Of a stretch of 64,000 nt of DNA, positions 35,625 through 45,201 are shown piece after piece. The stretch's first letter is position 1, and each line of letters opens with the position of its first letter. The DNA comes from Achromobacter spanius (GTDB lineage Bacteria; Pseudomonadota; Gammaproteobacteria; Burkholderiales; Burkholderiaceae_B), in the NCBI RefSeq assembly GCF_003994415.1, contig NZ_CP034689.1:4464001-4528000 (forward strand). The letters run 5' to 3'. The position numbers and the translations under genes are program-made. The notes under the pieces were generated by a model. It had not been told where the DNA came from. It did not search any database and saw nothing but the letters and a program-made list of their open reading frames with translations.

Positions 35625-35649
35625 GCGATGCAGAAGTAGGCGATGCAGA
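35609..35649. repeat. 15-bp tandem repeat at the selU stop codon
   Basis: GGCGATGCAGAAGTA occurs at 35609-35623 and 35624-35638, with a third partial copy from 35639. Each copy includes the MQK-stop coding end of selU, so it arose by duplication of the gene's last bases without changing the protein. Confidence 0.85.
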
Positions 35650-35663
35650 TAAGAACGACATGA

Positions 35664-35701
35664 AAAAACCCCGCAATCACTTACGCGATTGCGGGGTTTT
35701 T
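35664..35701. terminator. Bidirectional terminator between selU and tRNA-Ser
   Basis: Perfect stem AAAAACCCCGCAATC/GATTGCGGGGTTTTT around an 8-base loop, with A and T tracts on both sides. It serves selU on the plus strand and tRNA-Ser on the minus strand. Confidence 0.88.
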
Positions 35702-35740
35702 ATCTTCAACGCTGTACTTAAGCCAGCGCCGAAGCTTATC

Positions 35741-35833
35741 TGGCGGAGACGGTGGGATTCGAACCCACGATGCAGTTTTTAGCCACATACTCCCTTAGCA
35801 GGGGAGCCCCTTCAGCCTCTCGGGCACGTCTCC
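35741..35833 (-). tRNA. tRNA-Ser(GCT)
   Basis: 93 bases with encoded CCA and the long variable arm of class II tRNAs. Acceptor stem GGAGACG/CGTCTCC; anticodon stem CTCCC/GGGAG with loop CTGCTAA, anticodon GCT (reads AGC/AGU). A TAGAAT -10 element (plus-strand 35848-35853) lies upstream on the minus strand. It follows lysC in the usual family gene order. Confidence 0.97.
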
Positions 35834-35922
35834 GAAAAGAGAACGAGATTCTAGCACGAAATTTTTGGCCGTTGCCCGCAAACGGGGTCATCATTCAAAA
35901 AAACGTGCCGGACTCGCTGCCT

Positions 35923-37188
35923 TTATTCCTTGGCGCCCGGCGCCTGGTCCAGGCCGAACGCCTTGTGCAGCGCGCGCACGCCCAATTCCATGTACTTGTC
36001 GTCGATGATGACCGAGGTCTTGATTTCGCTGGTGCTGATCATCTGGATGTTGATGCCTTCTTGCGAAAGCGTCTGGAACATCAGGCTGGCCACGCCCACG
36101 TGCGAACGCATGCCGATGCCCACGATCGAGACCTTGGCGACCTTCTCGTCGGTGGACAGTTCACGCGCGCCCACGGCGGGGATGACTTCGCGCTTGAGCA
36201 GTTCGACGGCACGCGCGAATTCGTTGCGATTCACGGTGAACGAGAAGTCGGTAGTGCCAGCCACGGACTGGTTCTGCACGATCATGTCGACGTCGATGTT
36301 GGCGGCGGCGACCGGCCCCAGGATGGAGAAAGCGATACCCGGTTTGTCGGGCACCGCCAGCAAGGTGATTTTGGCTTCGTCGCGGCTGAAGGCGATGCCG
36401 GAGACTACGGCGGCTTCCATTTTTTCGTCTTCCTCAAAAGTAATCAGCGTGCCCGAGACCATTTCTTCGTCGAGCGGAATGAGCGGGTCGGTCAGCGAGG
36501 ACAGCACCCGGACCGGTACACGGTATTTGCCGGCGAATTCCACCGAGCGGATCTGCAGCACCTTGGAACCCAGCGACGCCATTTCCAGCATTTCCTCGAA
36601 GGAAACGACGGCCATGCGGCGCGCTTCGGGCACCACGCGCGGATCGGTCGTGTAGACGCCGTCCACGTCGGTGTAGATCAGGCATTCGTCGGCCTTGATG
36701 GCGGCTGCCACGGCCACGGCCGAGGTGTCCGAACCACCACGGCCCAGCGTCGTGATGTGGCCTTCGGGGTCTATGCCCTGGAAGCCGGTCACGATCACCA
36801 CCCGGCCCGCGTCGAGATCAGCGCGCACGCGCGCGTCGTCGATGGAGCTGATACGGGCTTTGGTGAACGACGAATCGGTGCGCACGGGCACTTGCCAACC
36901 GGCATAGCTGCGCGCGGGCACGCCTTCGGCCTGCAACGCAATGGCCAGCAAACCGCTGCTGGCCTGCTCGCCGGTGGCGGCGATCATATCGAGTTCGCGG
37001 CCGTCGGGCTGGGGCGAAATTTCGCGCGCCAGACCCAGCAGGCGATTGGTTTCGCCCGCCATTGCCGACGGCACAACAACAACTTGGTGGCCGGCGGCAT
37101 GCCACTTCGCGACGCGACGCGCCACGTTTCGGATGCGCTCGACCGAGCCCATCGAAGTACCGCCATATTTGTGAACGATCAGGGACAT
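35923..37188 (-). CDS. lysC: Aspartate kinase
   Basis: A 421-residue monofunctional aspartokinase, first step in lysine, threonine and methionine synthesis. The N-terminal kinase motif is VHKYGGTSMGSVERI (5-19), with GRGGSDTSAVAVAAA (about 170) and YTDVDGVYTTDPR. Two C-terminal ACT domains follow (from about residue 265; VGIGMRSHVGVASLMFQTL in the second), which bind feedback inhibitors. Length and architecture match the short, single-gene LysC of betaproteobacteria. A TTGAGC-18-TAGAAT promoter is visible upstream. No lysine riboswitch is seen. Confidence 0.95.
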   Translation of the reverse strand: MSLIVHKYGGTSMGSVERIRNVARRVAKWHAAGHQVVVVPSAMAGETNRLLGLAREISPQPDGRELDMIAATGEQASSGLLAIALQAEGVPARSYAGWQVPVRTDSSFTKARISSIDDARVRADLDAGRVVIVTGFQGIDPEGHITTLGRGGSDTSAVAVAAAIKADECLIYTDVDGVYTTDPRVVPEARRMAVVSFEEMLEMASLGSKVLQIRSVEFAGKYRVPVRVLSSLTDPLIPLDEEMVSGTLITFEEDEKMEAAVVSGIAFSRDEAKITLLAVPDKPGIAFSILGPVAAANIDVDMIVQNQSVAGTTDFSFTVNRNEFARAVELLKREVIPAVGARELSTDEKVAKVSIVGIGMRSHVGVASLMFQTLSQEGINIQMISTSEIKTSVIIDDKYMELGVRALHKAFGLDQAPGAKE

Positions 37189-37240
37189 CTCGTACTCTGG
37201 CTGGAAACCCGCCGCAAAGTGGTGACGGGCAAAACCATAT

Positions 37241-37270
37241 ATTCTAGCGCGGCGGTAAAAATTTGCTCAA
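37241..37270 (-). promoter_or_regulatory. Candidate sigma-70 promoter of lysC
   Basis: On the minus strand: -35 TTGAGC (37265-37270), 18-bp spacer, -10 TAGAAT (37241-37246), 53 bases before the lysC start, in an AT-richer gap between tilS and lysC. Confidence 0.45.
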
Positions 37271-37344
37271 TTTGTCGGGATTTTCGTTCATTGGGCGGTT
37301 ATTTTTGCTCGGATTTCTTGTCAGACCGTGATCGACTTTCGCCG

Positions 37345-38421
37345 CTATCCGCGCGGTTCGACCCAGACCCGCCCCCGATGGCAGCGCACGACATGGCCGG
37401 CCTGCTCCACCCGCAACTGCCTGTCGTGGCCCAGGCTGTGCAGCTCGCGCAATTGGCGCAGCAGGTCGCGCAGGCGTGCATCCGTGGGCATGCGCGCGCC
37501 GTTTTGTTGCAGCCAGAAGCGCAGCACCTGCGCCTGGCGCGCCGGCGACAATTCGCGCCAGGCCTTCAATGAAAAACTGGCGCCGTCTTCACTCGGTTCC
37601 AGCCGCGCGAAGTCCTCGCGCGCCACCTCGTCCAGGATCTGGGCGGCTTCGGCCATGTGGGCGGCGTGCCGCGCCACGATGGCGCGCCAGCCGGGCCAGC
37701 GGCTGTCCAGCACCGGCGCCAGCAATTCGCGCACGGCGGCGCGTGTATAGCGCGGGTCGGCATTGGTGGGGTCTTCTACCGGACGCCAGCCACAAGCGCC
37801 TTCGACGGCAGCCGCGGCCTGCAAGATCGTGGCGCGGTCCTGCCCCAACCATGGGCGCAAATAGGTGATGCCATCACGAACGGATGCCTCGGACATGGCC
37901 GCCATACCCGTCACCCCCGTGCCGCGCAACAGACGCAGCAATACCGTTTCGGCCTGATCATTGCGGTGATGCGCCAGCAGCACGTGGGTGATGCCCTGCG
38001 CCCGCGCAAGCTGCGCCAGCGCCGCATAGCGGGCGTCGCGCGCGGCGGCCTCGATACCTTTGCCTGCGCCCTGCTCCACCTGCACGCGGGCTTCCTGGAC
38101 GGGTAACCCCAGCACGGCGCCCAAGGCATGGGCCTGCCGCCCCCATTCATCAGCGGCATCCTGCAAGCCATGATGCACATGCAAGAGCACCAGACCAATG
38201 CCCAGTTCGCGCGCCACCGCCGCCGCGTGCACGGCCAGCATGGCCGAGTCGGCGCCGCCGCTAAGCGCCACGCCGATGCGTGCCGGTTGCGCTGGCAAGG
38301 CGCGCAAGGCCAGTCGCAACGCCGTCAGCAGCGCGGGCGTCAAGGGCAGCACGGCGGCCGCGCAATGCAACACGCCCGACTCGGCCGCAAGGAGCGTGTC
38401 GGGCGTGGGTTGCGTATTCAT
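37345..38421 (-). CDS. tilS: tRNA(Ile)-lysidine synthase
   Basis: A 358-residue N-type ATP pyrophosphatase that converts the wobble cytidine of tRNA-Ile(CAT) to lysidine, making it read AUA. The PP-loop is SGGADS (54-59), followed by LLHVHHGLQDAADEWG and the catalytic region HVLLAHHRNDQAETVLLRLL (about 150-169). It is shorter than E. coli TilS (432), lacking much of the C-terminal part, as in other betaproteobacteria. It lies between accA and lysC, its usual place in this family. Confidence 0.93.
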   Translation of the reverse strand: MNTQPTPDTLLAAESGVLHCAAAVLPLTPALLTALRLALRALPAQPARIGVALSGGADSAMLAVHAAAVARELGIGLVLLHVHHGLQDAADEWGRQAHALGAVLGLPVQEARVQVEQGAGKGIEAAARDARYAALAQLARAQGITHVLLAHHRNDQAETVLLRLLRGTGVTGMAAMSEASVRDGITYLRPWLGQDRATILQAAAAVEGACGWRPVEDPTNADPRYTRAAVRELLAPVLDSRWPGWRAIVARHAAHMAEAAQILDEVAREDFARLEPSEDGASFSLKAWRELSPARQAQVLRFWLQQNGARMPTDARLRDLLRQLRELHSLGHDRQLRVEQAGHVVRCHRGRVWVEPRG

Positions 38422-38482
38422 GATGCGAGGCGCGGGCGGCGCGGCCGTGACGCCGGCCCAGCGGCCAGCGCCTTTGCCTGCG

Positions 38483-39448
38483 TTATGCGCGCACTTCCTG
38501 ATAGGCGCCGTAGGACAGCAGGCGTTGCACGCGCTGTTCCACCAGTTGCTCGGGCGTCATGCCTTGCAACTGGCGCAGGGCGTCGCCCAGCGCGCGGCGC
38601 AACAGGCGGGCCATGACGCGGGGGTCGCGATGGGCGCCGCCCACCGGTTCGTTGACCACGCGGTCAACCAGGCCCAGATCCTTCAAGCGCGGCGCAATGA
38701 TGGCAAGCGCTTCGGCGGCGTCCGGCGCCTTGTCGGCGCTGCGCCACAAGATGGACGCGCAGCCTTCGGGGGAAATCACGGCATAGGTGGCGTATTGCAG
38801 CATCAACACGGCGTTGCCCACGGCAATCGCCAGCGCGCCGCCGGAGCCGCCTTCGCCGATGATCGTGCAGATGATGGGGACTTTGAGTTCGGCCATGGCG
38901 TACAGATTGTGGCCAATGGCTTCGGACTGGCCGCGCTCTTCAGCGCCGATGCCGGGGTAGGCGCCCGGGGTGTCCACGAAGGTGAACACGGGAACGCCGA
39001 ATTTCTCGGCCAGGCGCATCAGGCGCAGGGCCTTGCGATAGCCTTCGGGACGCGGCATGCCGAAATTGCGGGCGGCACGTTCCTTGGTGTCGCGGCCTTT
39101 TTGATGGCCGATGACCATGCAGGGCGTGCCGTTGAACCGCGCCAGCCCACCAATGATGGATTGGTCGTCGGCGTACATGCGGTCGCCGTGCAGTTCGTGG
39201 AAGTCGGTGAACATTTCGCGCACGTAATCCAGCGTGTAGGGGCGCTGGGGATGGCGGGCGACAAGGGCCGTCTGCCAAGGCGTGAGCTTGGCGTAGATTT
39301 CCTTGGCCAAGGTCTGGCTCTTTTGCTGCAGACGTCCGATTTCGTCGGAGATGTCTACCGCCGAATCGGCCTGCACATAGCGCAGCTGTTCGATCTTGTT
39401 TTCAAGTTCGGCCAGCGGCTGTTCAAATTCCAGAAATGTATTGCGCAT
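38483..39448 (-). CDS. accA: Acetyl-CoA carboxylase carboxyltransferase subunit alpha
   Basis: A 321-residue subunit that, with AccD, transfers carboxyl from biotin to acetyl-CoA in fatty-acid synthesis. Motifs include [18 protein letters not shown] at the N-terminus, [20 protein letters not shown], the glycine-rich [20 protein letters not shown] (about 160-179), and [13 protein letters not shown]. Length matches E. coli AccA (319). It follows the glycosylase gene by 36 bases in a leftward housekeeping cluster. Confidence 0.96.
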   Translation of the reverse strand: MRNTFLEFEQPLAELENKIEQLRYVQADSAVDISDEIGRLQQKSQTLAKEIYAKLTPWQTALVARHPQRPYTLDYVREMFTDFHELHGDRMYADDQSIIGGLARFNGTPCMVIGHQKGRDTKERAARNFGMPRPEGYRKALRLMRLAEKFGVPVFTFVDTPGAYPGIGAEERGQSEAIGHNLYAMAELKVPIICTIIGEGGSGGALAIAVGNAVLMLQYATYAVISPEGCASILWRSADKAPDAAEALAIIAPRLKDLGLVDRVVNEPVGGAHRDPRVMARLLRRALGDALRQLQGMTPEQLVEQRVQRLLSYGAYQEVRA

Positions 39449-39484
39449 GTAGTGTGGTTCCGTAGATGGGCTGCCTGGTGTGCA

Positions 39485-40165
39485 TCAGTATTGAACCGGT
39501 GTCGGTTCCAGACTGCGCCATAGGTACCAGGTTGCCACGGTACGCCAGGGTTGCCACGCCAGCGAGACTTCGCGAGCCTCGAAGCGCGAGACAGGCTCGC
39601 CACTGAAATAGTGTAGCGAGATTGCCTTGAGCAACCCTGGATCATCCAGCGGCAGAACGTCAGGCCGCTGTAGATTGAAAATCAAAAACATCTCCGCCGT
39701 CCAGCGCCCAATGCCCCGGATGGCGACCAGTTCGGAAATAACGGCTTCGTCGTCCATCGCCGCCCATTTCTCAGGGTGAACGCGGCGTTCGCCAAAGTGC
39801 ACGGCCAGGTCCAGCACGTATTCGGCCTTGCGCTGGGACAGCCCGGCGCGGCGCAAGCCGTCCACGCCCACGCGCAGCACGGCGACGGGCGTAGGGCGCT
39901 TGCCCACGGCTTCGATGAATTTGGTCCAGACGCCGTCTGCCGCCTTGACCGAGACCTGCTGGCCGATGATGGCGCGCGCCAAGGTCACGAACGGCGTGCC
40001 GCGCGAGGTCAGCCAGACCTCGGGGTGCTGGGGGATGACCTTTTTCAAGATGCGATCGCGCCGCATCAGATGGGCAACGGCGGCTTCCCAATAGTCAGGC
40101 TTGGGAATGTCGAGATCAGGGGTGGACATATCGGGCGTATCCACTGGGCTCACGCCCGTCGCCAT
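39485..40165 (-). CDS. alkA: DNA-3-methyladenine glycosylase II (AlkA-like, HhH-GPD)
   Basis: A 226-residue base-excision repair enzyme removing alkylated purines. The helix-hairpin-helix motif is [18 protein letters not shown] (about 145-162), followed by the catalytic aspartate in [13 protein letters not shown]. An upstream helix has [20 protein letters not shown]. It lacks the N-terminal domain of E. coli AlkA, as do many short family members. The start overlaps the cysS stop by 16 bases; an internal ATG at 40129 is an alternative. No Ada-type regulator is nearby. Confidence 0.88.
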   Translation of the reverse strand: MATGVSPVDTPDMSTPDLDIPKPDYWEAAVAHLMRRDRILKKVIPQHPEVWLTSRGTPFVTLARAIIGQQVSVKAADGVWTKFIEAVGKRPTPVAVLRVGVDGLRRAGLSQRKAEYVLDLAVHFGERRVHPEKWAAMDDEAVISELVAIRGIGRWTAEMFLIFNLQRPDVLPLDDPGLLKAISLHYFSGEPVSRFEAREVSLAWQPWRTVATWYLWRSLEPTPVQY

Positions 40166-41604
40166 TGCGTCAAGCCACCGGGCTTGTCATCAAGTTCGAT
40201 GCCGGCCTCGCGCAATTCGGCGCGGATACGATCCGCTTCGGCAAAGTCGCGAGCGGCCTTGGCGGCGGCGCGGGCGTCGATCAGGGCCTGGATGGCCGTG
40301 GCGTCCAGCGTGGCGCGCTGGCCTTGCTCGATAGCGGCCGCCGAATAGCGGGTGGGCGATTGGAAATACGCAGCCGGGTCTTGCTGCAACAGGCCCAGCA
40401 GCGATGCCAGCGCCTTCAACTGGCCAGCGCTGCGGGCGCTTTTGCCACGGTTGGCTTCGGAAGCCAGTTCGAACAGCGCCGCGACGGCGCCCGAGCTGTT
40501 GAAGTCGTCGTCCATGGCGGCCTTGAAGGCCTGGGCTTGCGGCTCGTTCCAGTCAATGCCCTGGTCGTCGGCGGGCACGTTCTGCAAGGCCTGGTACAGG
40601 CGGTCCAGTGCGTTTTGCGCGTCGATCAGGTTGTCGGGCGTGTAGTTCTGCGAGCTGCGGTAGTGATTGCGCACGATGAAGAAGCGCACCATTTCGGCTT
40701 CGCGCGGGTTCACGCTGTAAGTGGCGGCGTCGGTGGCCGGGTCGCCCTGGGCGATGGTCTGGCGGATGGTGCGGAAATTGCCCAGCGACTTGGACATCTT
40801 GTCCGAATCGACCATGAGCGGGCCGCAATGCATCCAGACGTTGGCCAGCGTGCCGCCGAACGCGCCTTCGGTCTGCGCGATTTCGTTTTCGTGGTGCGGG
40901 AATTTCAGGTCGGGACCACCGCCGTGGATATCCAGCGGCAAGCCCAACAAAGATTTGCTCATGGCCGAGCATTCGATGTGCCAGCCCGGGCGGCCCATGC
41001 CGTAGGGCGATTCCCACTTGGTGTCGTCGGGTTCTTCGGCCTTGGCCGACTTCCACAGCACGAAGTCCAGCGGGTCGCGCTTGGCCGAGCCCACCGCCAC
41101 GCGCTCGCCAGCGCGCAGGTCGTCCAGCGTCTTGCCGGACAGCTTGCCGTAGCCGGGGAACCCCCGCACGGCGTAGTTCACGTCACCGTCATCAGCCTGG
41201 TAGGCCAGGCCGTTCTGTTCCAGCTTGCCGATGATGTCGAGCATCTCGCCCACGTACTGCGTGGCGCGCGGCTCGCGGTCGGGCCGTTCAACGCCCAGCG
41301 CCTGCTCGTCGGCATGCATAGCGGCAATGTAGAACTCGGTGACGTCGCCGATGCGGCGGCCGGTTTCAACGGCGCGGCGGATGATCTTGTCGTCGATGTC
41401 CGTGATGTTGCGCACGTAGTCGACAGCCAGGCCGCTGGCGCGCAGCCAACGCTGCACCACGTCGAACGAGACCAGCATGCGGGCATGGCCCAGATGGCAG
41501 AAGTCGTACACGGTCATGCCACACACGTACATGCGCACCTGACCAGCCTGGGCCGGTTTGAACGGTTCTTTGGTACGCGATAACGTGTTGTAGATCTGCA
41601 GCAT
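40150..41604 (-). CDS. cysS: Cysteinyl-tRNA synthetase
   Basis: A 484-residue class I synthetase. The N-terminus has the zinc cysteine in [18 protein letters not shown], which also contains the HIGH-like [20 protein letters not shown] carries further zinc ligands, and the KMSKS loop is [11 protein letters not shown] (about 270). The DALR-type anticodon region and a C-terminal tail rich in Ala and Arg follow. The length is close to E. coli CysS (461). It heads the leftward cluster cysS-alkA-accA-tilS-lysC. Confidence 0.97.
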   Translation of the reverse strand: MLQIYNTLSRTKEPFKPAQAGQVRMYVCGMTVYDFCHLGHARMLVSFDVVQRWLRASGLAVDYVRNITDIDDKIIRRAVETGRRIGDVTEFYIAAMHADEQALGVERPDREPRATQYVGEMLDIIGKLEQNGLAYQADDGDVNYAVRGFPGYGKLSGKTLDDLRAGERVAVGSAKRDPLDFVLWKSAKAEEPDDTKWESPYGMGRPGWHIECSAMSKSLLGLPLDIHGGGPDLKFPHHENEIAQTEGAFGGTLANVWMHCGPLMVDSDKMSKSLGNFRTIRQTIAQGDPATDAATYSVNPREAEMVRFFIVRNHYRSSQNYTPDNLIDAQNALDRLYQALQNVPADDQGIDWNEPQAQAFKAAMDDDFNSSGAVAALFELASEANRGKSARSAGQLKALASLLGLLQQDPAAYFQSPTRYSAAAIEQGQRATLDATAIQALIDARAAAKAARDFAEADRIRAELREAGIELDDKPGGLTQWRRA

Positions 41605-41827
41605 GGCGCTTGTGTCGTGTCTGATTGATTGATTTCCGCGGCGGAATCGGAAAAAGTGGCTTGGGCGGGACGATACCCGCGCAGCGTGCCGGCCCTATAT
41701 GGCTCAAGCTCGGACCCGTGCCGAACCAAAATCTCAACCGGGGCTAAAATGGCGGTCGTCAAGTATAGCAAGCGGCCCGGTCGCACGCCTAAGTGCTGCC
41801 CGGCCACGACTTTTAACGGATACCCAC

Positions 41828-42511
41828 GTGACGATCAAGCCGCGTTTTTTTGTCGCCCTGCTCGCCCTGGCCCTCGCCGGCGCGCCGGCCGGAATCGCCC
41901 TTGCCCAGTCGATGGCTGGCGGCAGCGGGGCCAACCCCAACGCCACGCGCACCACGCTGGACCCCATCCCGCCCGAAGGCGGCTGGGACGGCCTGGCCAA
42001 ATTGCTGGAAGCGGCGAAACCCGGTGTCGATACGCGGCTGCAGCCTTCTGCATCGCAGATCACCACCCGCATCGAAACGCTGCTGAACCGCGGCGACAAC
42101 GAAGAAGCGCTGGCGATGATTGAAAAGCGTCAGGCTGAAATCAAGGACCAGCGCGGCACCGATGTGCAACTGATGTTCCAGCACGCGCGCGCCTTGGCTG
42201 CCCTGAACCGTCCGGGCGAAGCCATCGACATCTATACCGAAATGACCACGCGTTTCCCGGAGCTTCCGGAACCTTGGAATAATCTGGCCGCTCTATATGC
42301 CAGTCGGGGAGAACTTGAAAGAGCGCAAGACGCCTTGAAAATGGCGCTGCGCGCTGACCCCGGCTATGCCGCCGCCCGAGCCAATCTGGGTGATCTGCAA
42401 CTTCTACAGGCCTTGCGCACTTACAAGAAGGCCGCCAGCGATGGCGTGCCGGGCATGCAGGAAAAGGTCCGTGAAGTCGAAACCATGCTGAAGGATAAAC
42501 AAGGCAAATGA
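41828..42511 (+). CDS. TPR-repeat periplasmic protein
   Basis: A 227-residue secreted protein with a signal peptide ([19 protein letters not shown], cleavage near residue 26). At least two tetratricopeptide repeats are visible: [20 protein letters not shown] and [20 protein letters not shown] followed by [18 protein letters not shown]. The GTG at 41828 is chosen because it opens the signal peptide; a longer in-frame start would lie in cysS promoter DNA. It overlaps the cyclophilin gene by 4 bases, so the two are coupled. A scaffolding role in envelope assembly is the usual guess for such proteins; no specific function is evident. Confidence 0.82.
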   Translation: MTIKPRFFVALLALALAGAPAGIALAQSMAGGSGANPNATRTTLDPIPPEGGWDGLAKLLEAAKPGVDTRLQPSASQITTRIETLLNRGDNEEALAMIEKRQAEIKDQRGTDVQLMFQHARALAALNRPGEAIDIYTEMTTRFPELPEPWNNLAALYASRGELERAQDALKMALRADPGYAAARANLGDLQLLQALRTYKKAASDGVPGMQEKVREVETMLKDKQGK

Positions 42512-43155
42512 TGTCCCGATACTCCCCCTTTCACCTGCTGCGCCTGACGGCGTGCTCGTTCGCGCTGGCCGCATTTGCCCCAGCGCTTGTCAGCGCCGCC
42601 CCAGCGGCCTCCTCCACCACCACTACTACTGAAGGCACAAAAGCCATGAGCACCAATCCGCGCGTCAAGCTCGTCACGAACCAAGGCGATATGGTCATCA
42701 CCCTGGATGCCGCCAAGGCCCCCAAGACCGTCGAGAATTTCCTGACCTACGTCAAGGAAGGCTTCTACAACGGCACGGTGTTCCACCGCGTGATCGACGG
42801 TTTCATGATCCAGGGTGGCGGCTTTGAACCCGGCATGAAGCAAAAGCAGACGCATGCCCCCATCGAAAACGAAGCCAACAACGGCTTGAAGAACGACAAG
42901 TACACCCTGGCAATGGCTCGCACCAGCGACCCGCATTCGGCCACGGCACAGTTCTTCATCAACGTGTCCAACAACGACTTCCTGAACTTCACGTCGCCCA
43001 CGCCGAACGGCTGGGGCTATGCCGTGTTCGGCACCATCACCGAAGGCACCGACGTGGTCGAAAAGATCAAGGGCGTGAAGACCGGCAACAAGGGCTTCCA
43101 CCAGAACGTGCCCAACGAAGACGTGATCATCGAGAAGGCCGAAATTCTTGAATAA
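42508..43155 (+). CDS. Cyclophilin-type peptidyl-prolyl isomerase
   Basis: A 215-residue protein: a signal-like N-terminus ([19 protein letters not shown]), a short Ser/Thr linker, then a full cyclophilin domain (about 50-215) with [15 protein letters not shown], the active-site Arg in that motif, and [17 protein letters not shown]. It would speed proline isomerisation in exported proteins (PpiA role). An in-frame ATG at 42646 would give a cytoplasmic PpiB-like product starting [15 protein letters not shown], so two products are possible. In related genomes I recall separate periplasmic and cytoplasmic genes before lpxH; here there is one. It overlaps lpxH by 8 bases. Confidence 0.9.
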   Translation: MMSRYSPFHLLRLTACSFALAAFAPALVSAAPAASSTTTTTEGTKAMSTNPRVKLVTNQGDMVITLDAAKAPKTVENFLTYVKEGFYNGTVFHRVIDGFMIQGGGFEPGMKQKQTHAPIENEANNGLKNDKYTLAMARTSDPHSATAQFFINVSNNDFLNFTSPTPNGWGYAVFGTITEGTDVVEKIKGVKTGNKGFHQNVPNEDVIIEKAEILE

Positions 43156-43915
43156 GATTGCCCTGCCCGGCCCGATCTGGCTGGCGTCCGACCTGCACCT
43201 GGGGCCGGCCACGCCGGCCACGTCCGAGGCATTCCTGGCATTTCTGGAAGCCGCGCAAGAAGACGCCGCTGCCTTGCTGCTGCCGGGCGACATCTTTGAC
43301 GCCTGGATCGGCGATGACGTGATCCGCGCCGCGCCACCGTGGCTTGCCACGGTGCTGACGGCGCTGCGCGAGACGGCCACGCGCATTCCGGTATGGCTGG
43401 GCCGCGGCAACCGCGACTTCCTCATTGGGGAAGAACTGGCCAATGCCGTGGGTGCCAAGCTGTTGCCCGAACCGGCGCTGCTGGAAACGGATTTTGGCCA
43501 GGTGCTGCTGACGCACGGCGACGAGTTCTGTACGGACGACGCCGCGTATCAGCAGTTCCGCAAGATGGTCCGCAATCCGCAATGGCAGGCCGAGTTTCTG
43601 GCCAAGAACATTCCCGAACGGCTGGCGATGGCGCAGCAGGCCCGTGGCGAAAGCCAGGCGGCCAACCAGACGAAGTCCATGGAAATCATGGACGTCAATG
43701 GCGCGGCCATCGACGCAATCTTCCGCGACACCGGCGTGCGCGTACTGGTACACGGGCACACGCACCGCCCGGCGCGCCACGTGCTGGACATCGACGGCAA
43801 GAAATGCGAACGCTGGGTCCTGCCCGACTGGGACTGCGACCACGTGTCGCCCCCCCGAGGCGGCTGGCTCACCATCGACCGCGACGGCTTACAGTTCTAC
43901 GACCTGGAAACGTAG
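43148..43915 (+). CDS. lpxH: UDP-2,3-diacylglucosamine diphosphatase
   Basis: A 255-residue calcineurin-like metallophosphatase that forms lipid X in lipid A synthesis, on the inner face of the cytoplasmic membrane. Metal motifs are WLASDLHLG (11-19), [33 protein letters not shown] and [11 protein letters not shown]. The TTG start overlaps the isomerase stop by 8 bases. Its TAG stop codon is provided by the first bases of a GTAGGATGGGT repeat element that begins at 43912, an example of the repeat landing exactly at a gene end. Confidence 0.92.
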   Translation: MNKIALPGPIWLASDLHLGPATPATSEAFLAFLEAAQEDAAALLLPGDIFDAWIGDDVIRAAPPWLATVLTALRETATRIPVWLGRGNRDFLIGEELANAVGAKLLPEPALLETDFGQVLLTHGDEFCTDDAAYQQFRKMVRNPQWQAEFLAKNIPERLAMAQQARGESQAANQTKSMEIMDVNGAAIDAIFRDTGVRVLVHGHTHRPARHVLDIDGKKCERWVLPDWDCDHVSPPRGGWLTIDRDGLQFYDLET

Positions 43916-44290
43916 GATGGGTGTAGCGCGGCAAGGCATGCCCACCGCGCAAACCCATCAGGCAGCGTACGATTTCCGTAGCGAATGCCGATTGATGGGT
44001 TCGCGCGTTGTACCGCCTTCGCCCTAGCCTGCAGCGTCTCGCGCCACACCCATCCTACGATGGGTATGGCGCGGCAAGGCACGGATAACCCCCCCATCCC
44101 GCAGCAGCCGTAGGATGGGTGCAGCGCGGCAAGGCATGGATAAAAACCCCAGCCCCCACCGCGCAAACCCATCAAGCAACGTCCCTCCGTAGGATGGGTG
44201 CCGCGCGGCAAGCCATGGACAAGAACCCCAGCCCCCACCGCGCAAACCCATCAACCAGCCCCCACCGTAGAACAGGTGCAGCCCGGCAAA
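43912..44290. repeat. Degenerate array of the GTAGGATGGGT repeat family
   Basis: Copies of GTAGGATGGGTGYAGCGCGG or close variants start at 43912, about 44056, 44110, 44189 and 44266, separated by 50-150 bases. Each is followed by CGCAAACCCATCA, and ACCCATCCTAC closes the first copy near 44058. The units are related to, but more diverged than, the 200-bp array at 4300-4880. The stretch 43916-44320 between lpxH and uppP holds no gene that I can support. Confidence 0.82.
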
Positions 44291-44320
44291 GGCACGTTTA
44301 CTTACCGCGCCAACACCACC

Positions 44321-45184
44321 TCAGCGCGTAAATATCCACGCCGCCACAATCCCGCCGAACACAATGCGGTACCACGCGAACACTCTATACGTATGGTTCG
44401 CCACAAACCGCAGCACTGCGCGCACCACCACCATCGCGCTCAGGAATGCCGCGATGAAGCCCACGGCGATGCCCGACAGATCATGCTGGGTCAACACGCC
44501 GAAGTTCTTGTACATATCAAAAACCGCCGCCCCCAACATCGTGGGCATGGCCAGGAAGAACGAGAACTCCGTCGCCGTCTTGCGCTGAATCCCTGCAATC
44601 ATCCCGCCGATGATCGTCGCACCCGACCGCGACGTGCCCGGGATCATCGCAAAGCACTGCGCCACCCCCACGCCCAGCGCCTGTTTCCAGGTGATCTGCT
44701 CCAGCGTGTGCGCTGACGCCCGCTCATCCGATGCCGTATCGTCCGCCGCGCCCGGCGCATCGCCCGGTGTGTGATGGGTCTTGCGTTCGACATACAGCAT
44801 GATCAAGCCACCCACCACCAACGTCACCACCACCACGCCCGGGTGATAGAACACCGACTTGATGGTCTTGATGAAAATCGCGCCGATGACCGCCGCCGGC
44901 AGAAAGGCGATGATCAGGTTGCGGGTGAACGCGACCTCACTCGCCACGCCCGTGAGCGTGCCGCGAATCAGTTGGAGCAGCCGTGCGCGGAACACCCACA
45001 TCACCGCCAGGATCGATCCCAACTGGATCACCACCTCGAATACCTTGCCATCGCTGGACTGGAAATTGATCCAGTCGCCCACCAGGATAAGGTGGCCGGT
45101 GCTGGACACGGGGATGAACTCGGTCAGGCCTTCAAGAATGCCAAGGATGAATGCCTTGATCAGGTAGAGCGCGTTATCAGTCAC
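44321..45184 (-). CDS. uppP: Undecaprenyl-diphosphatase
   Basis: A 287-residue membrane enzyme (BacA/UppP) recycling the lipid carrier for peptidoglycan and other envelope polymers. The first catalytic motif GILEGLTEFIPVSSTGHLIL (15-34) and the second PGTSRSGATIIGGM (near 180) are intact, with about eight hydrophobic helices. An acidic 25-residue insertion (TPGDAPGAADDTASDERAS) in the loop near 140 is longer than in E. coli. It confers basal bacitracin tolerance in other bacteria. Confidence 0.95.
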   Translation of the reverse strand: MTDNALYLIKAFILGILEGLTEFIPVSSTGHLILVGDWINFQSSDGKVFEVVIQLGSILAVMWVFRARLLQLIRGTLTGVASEVAFTRNLIIAFLPAAVIGAIFIKTIKSVFYHPGVVVVTLVVGGLIMLYVERKTHHTPGDAPGAADDTASDERASAHTLEQITWKQALGVGVAQCFAMIPGTSRSGATIIGGMIAGIQRKTATEFSFFLAMPTMLGAAVFDMYKNFGVLTQHDLSGIAVGFIAAFLSAMVVVRAVLRFVANHTYRVFAWYRIVFGGIVAAWIFTR

Positions 45185-45201
45185 GTTGGATAAGGGTCCG
45201 G

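Noticed and set aside
37189..37344. A lysine riboswitch upstream of lysC.
   Set aside because: The gap is only 156 bases and shows no conserved riboswitch stems; a simple sigma-70 promoter explains it.
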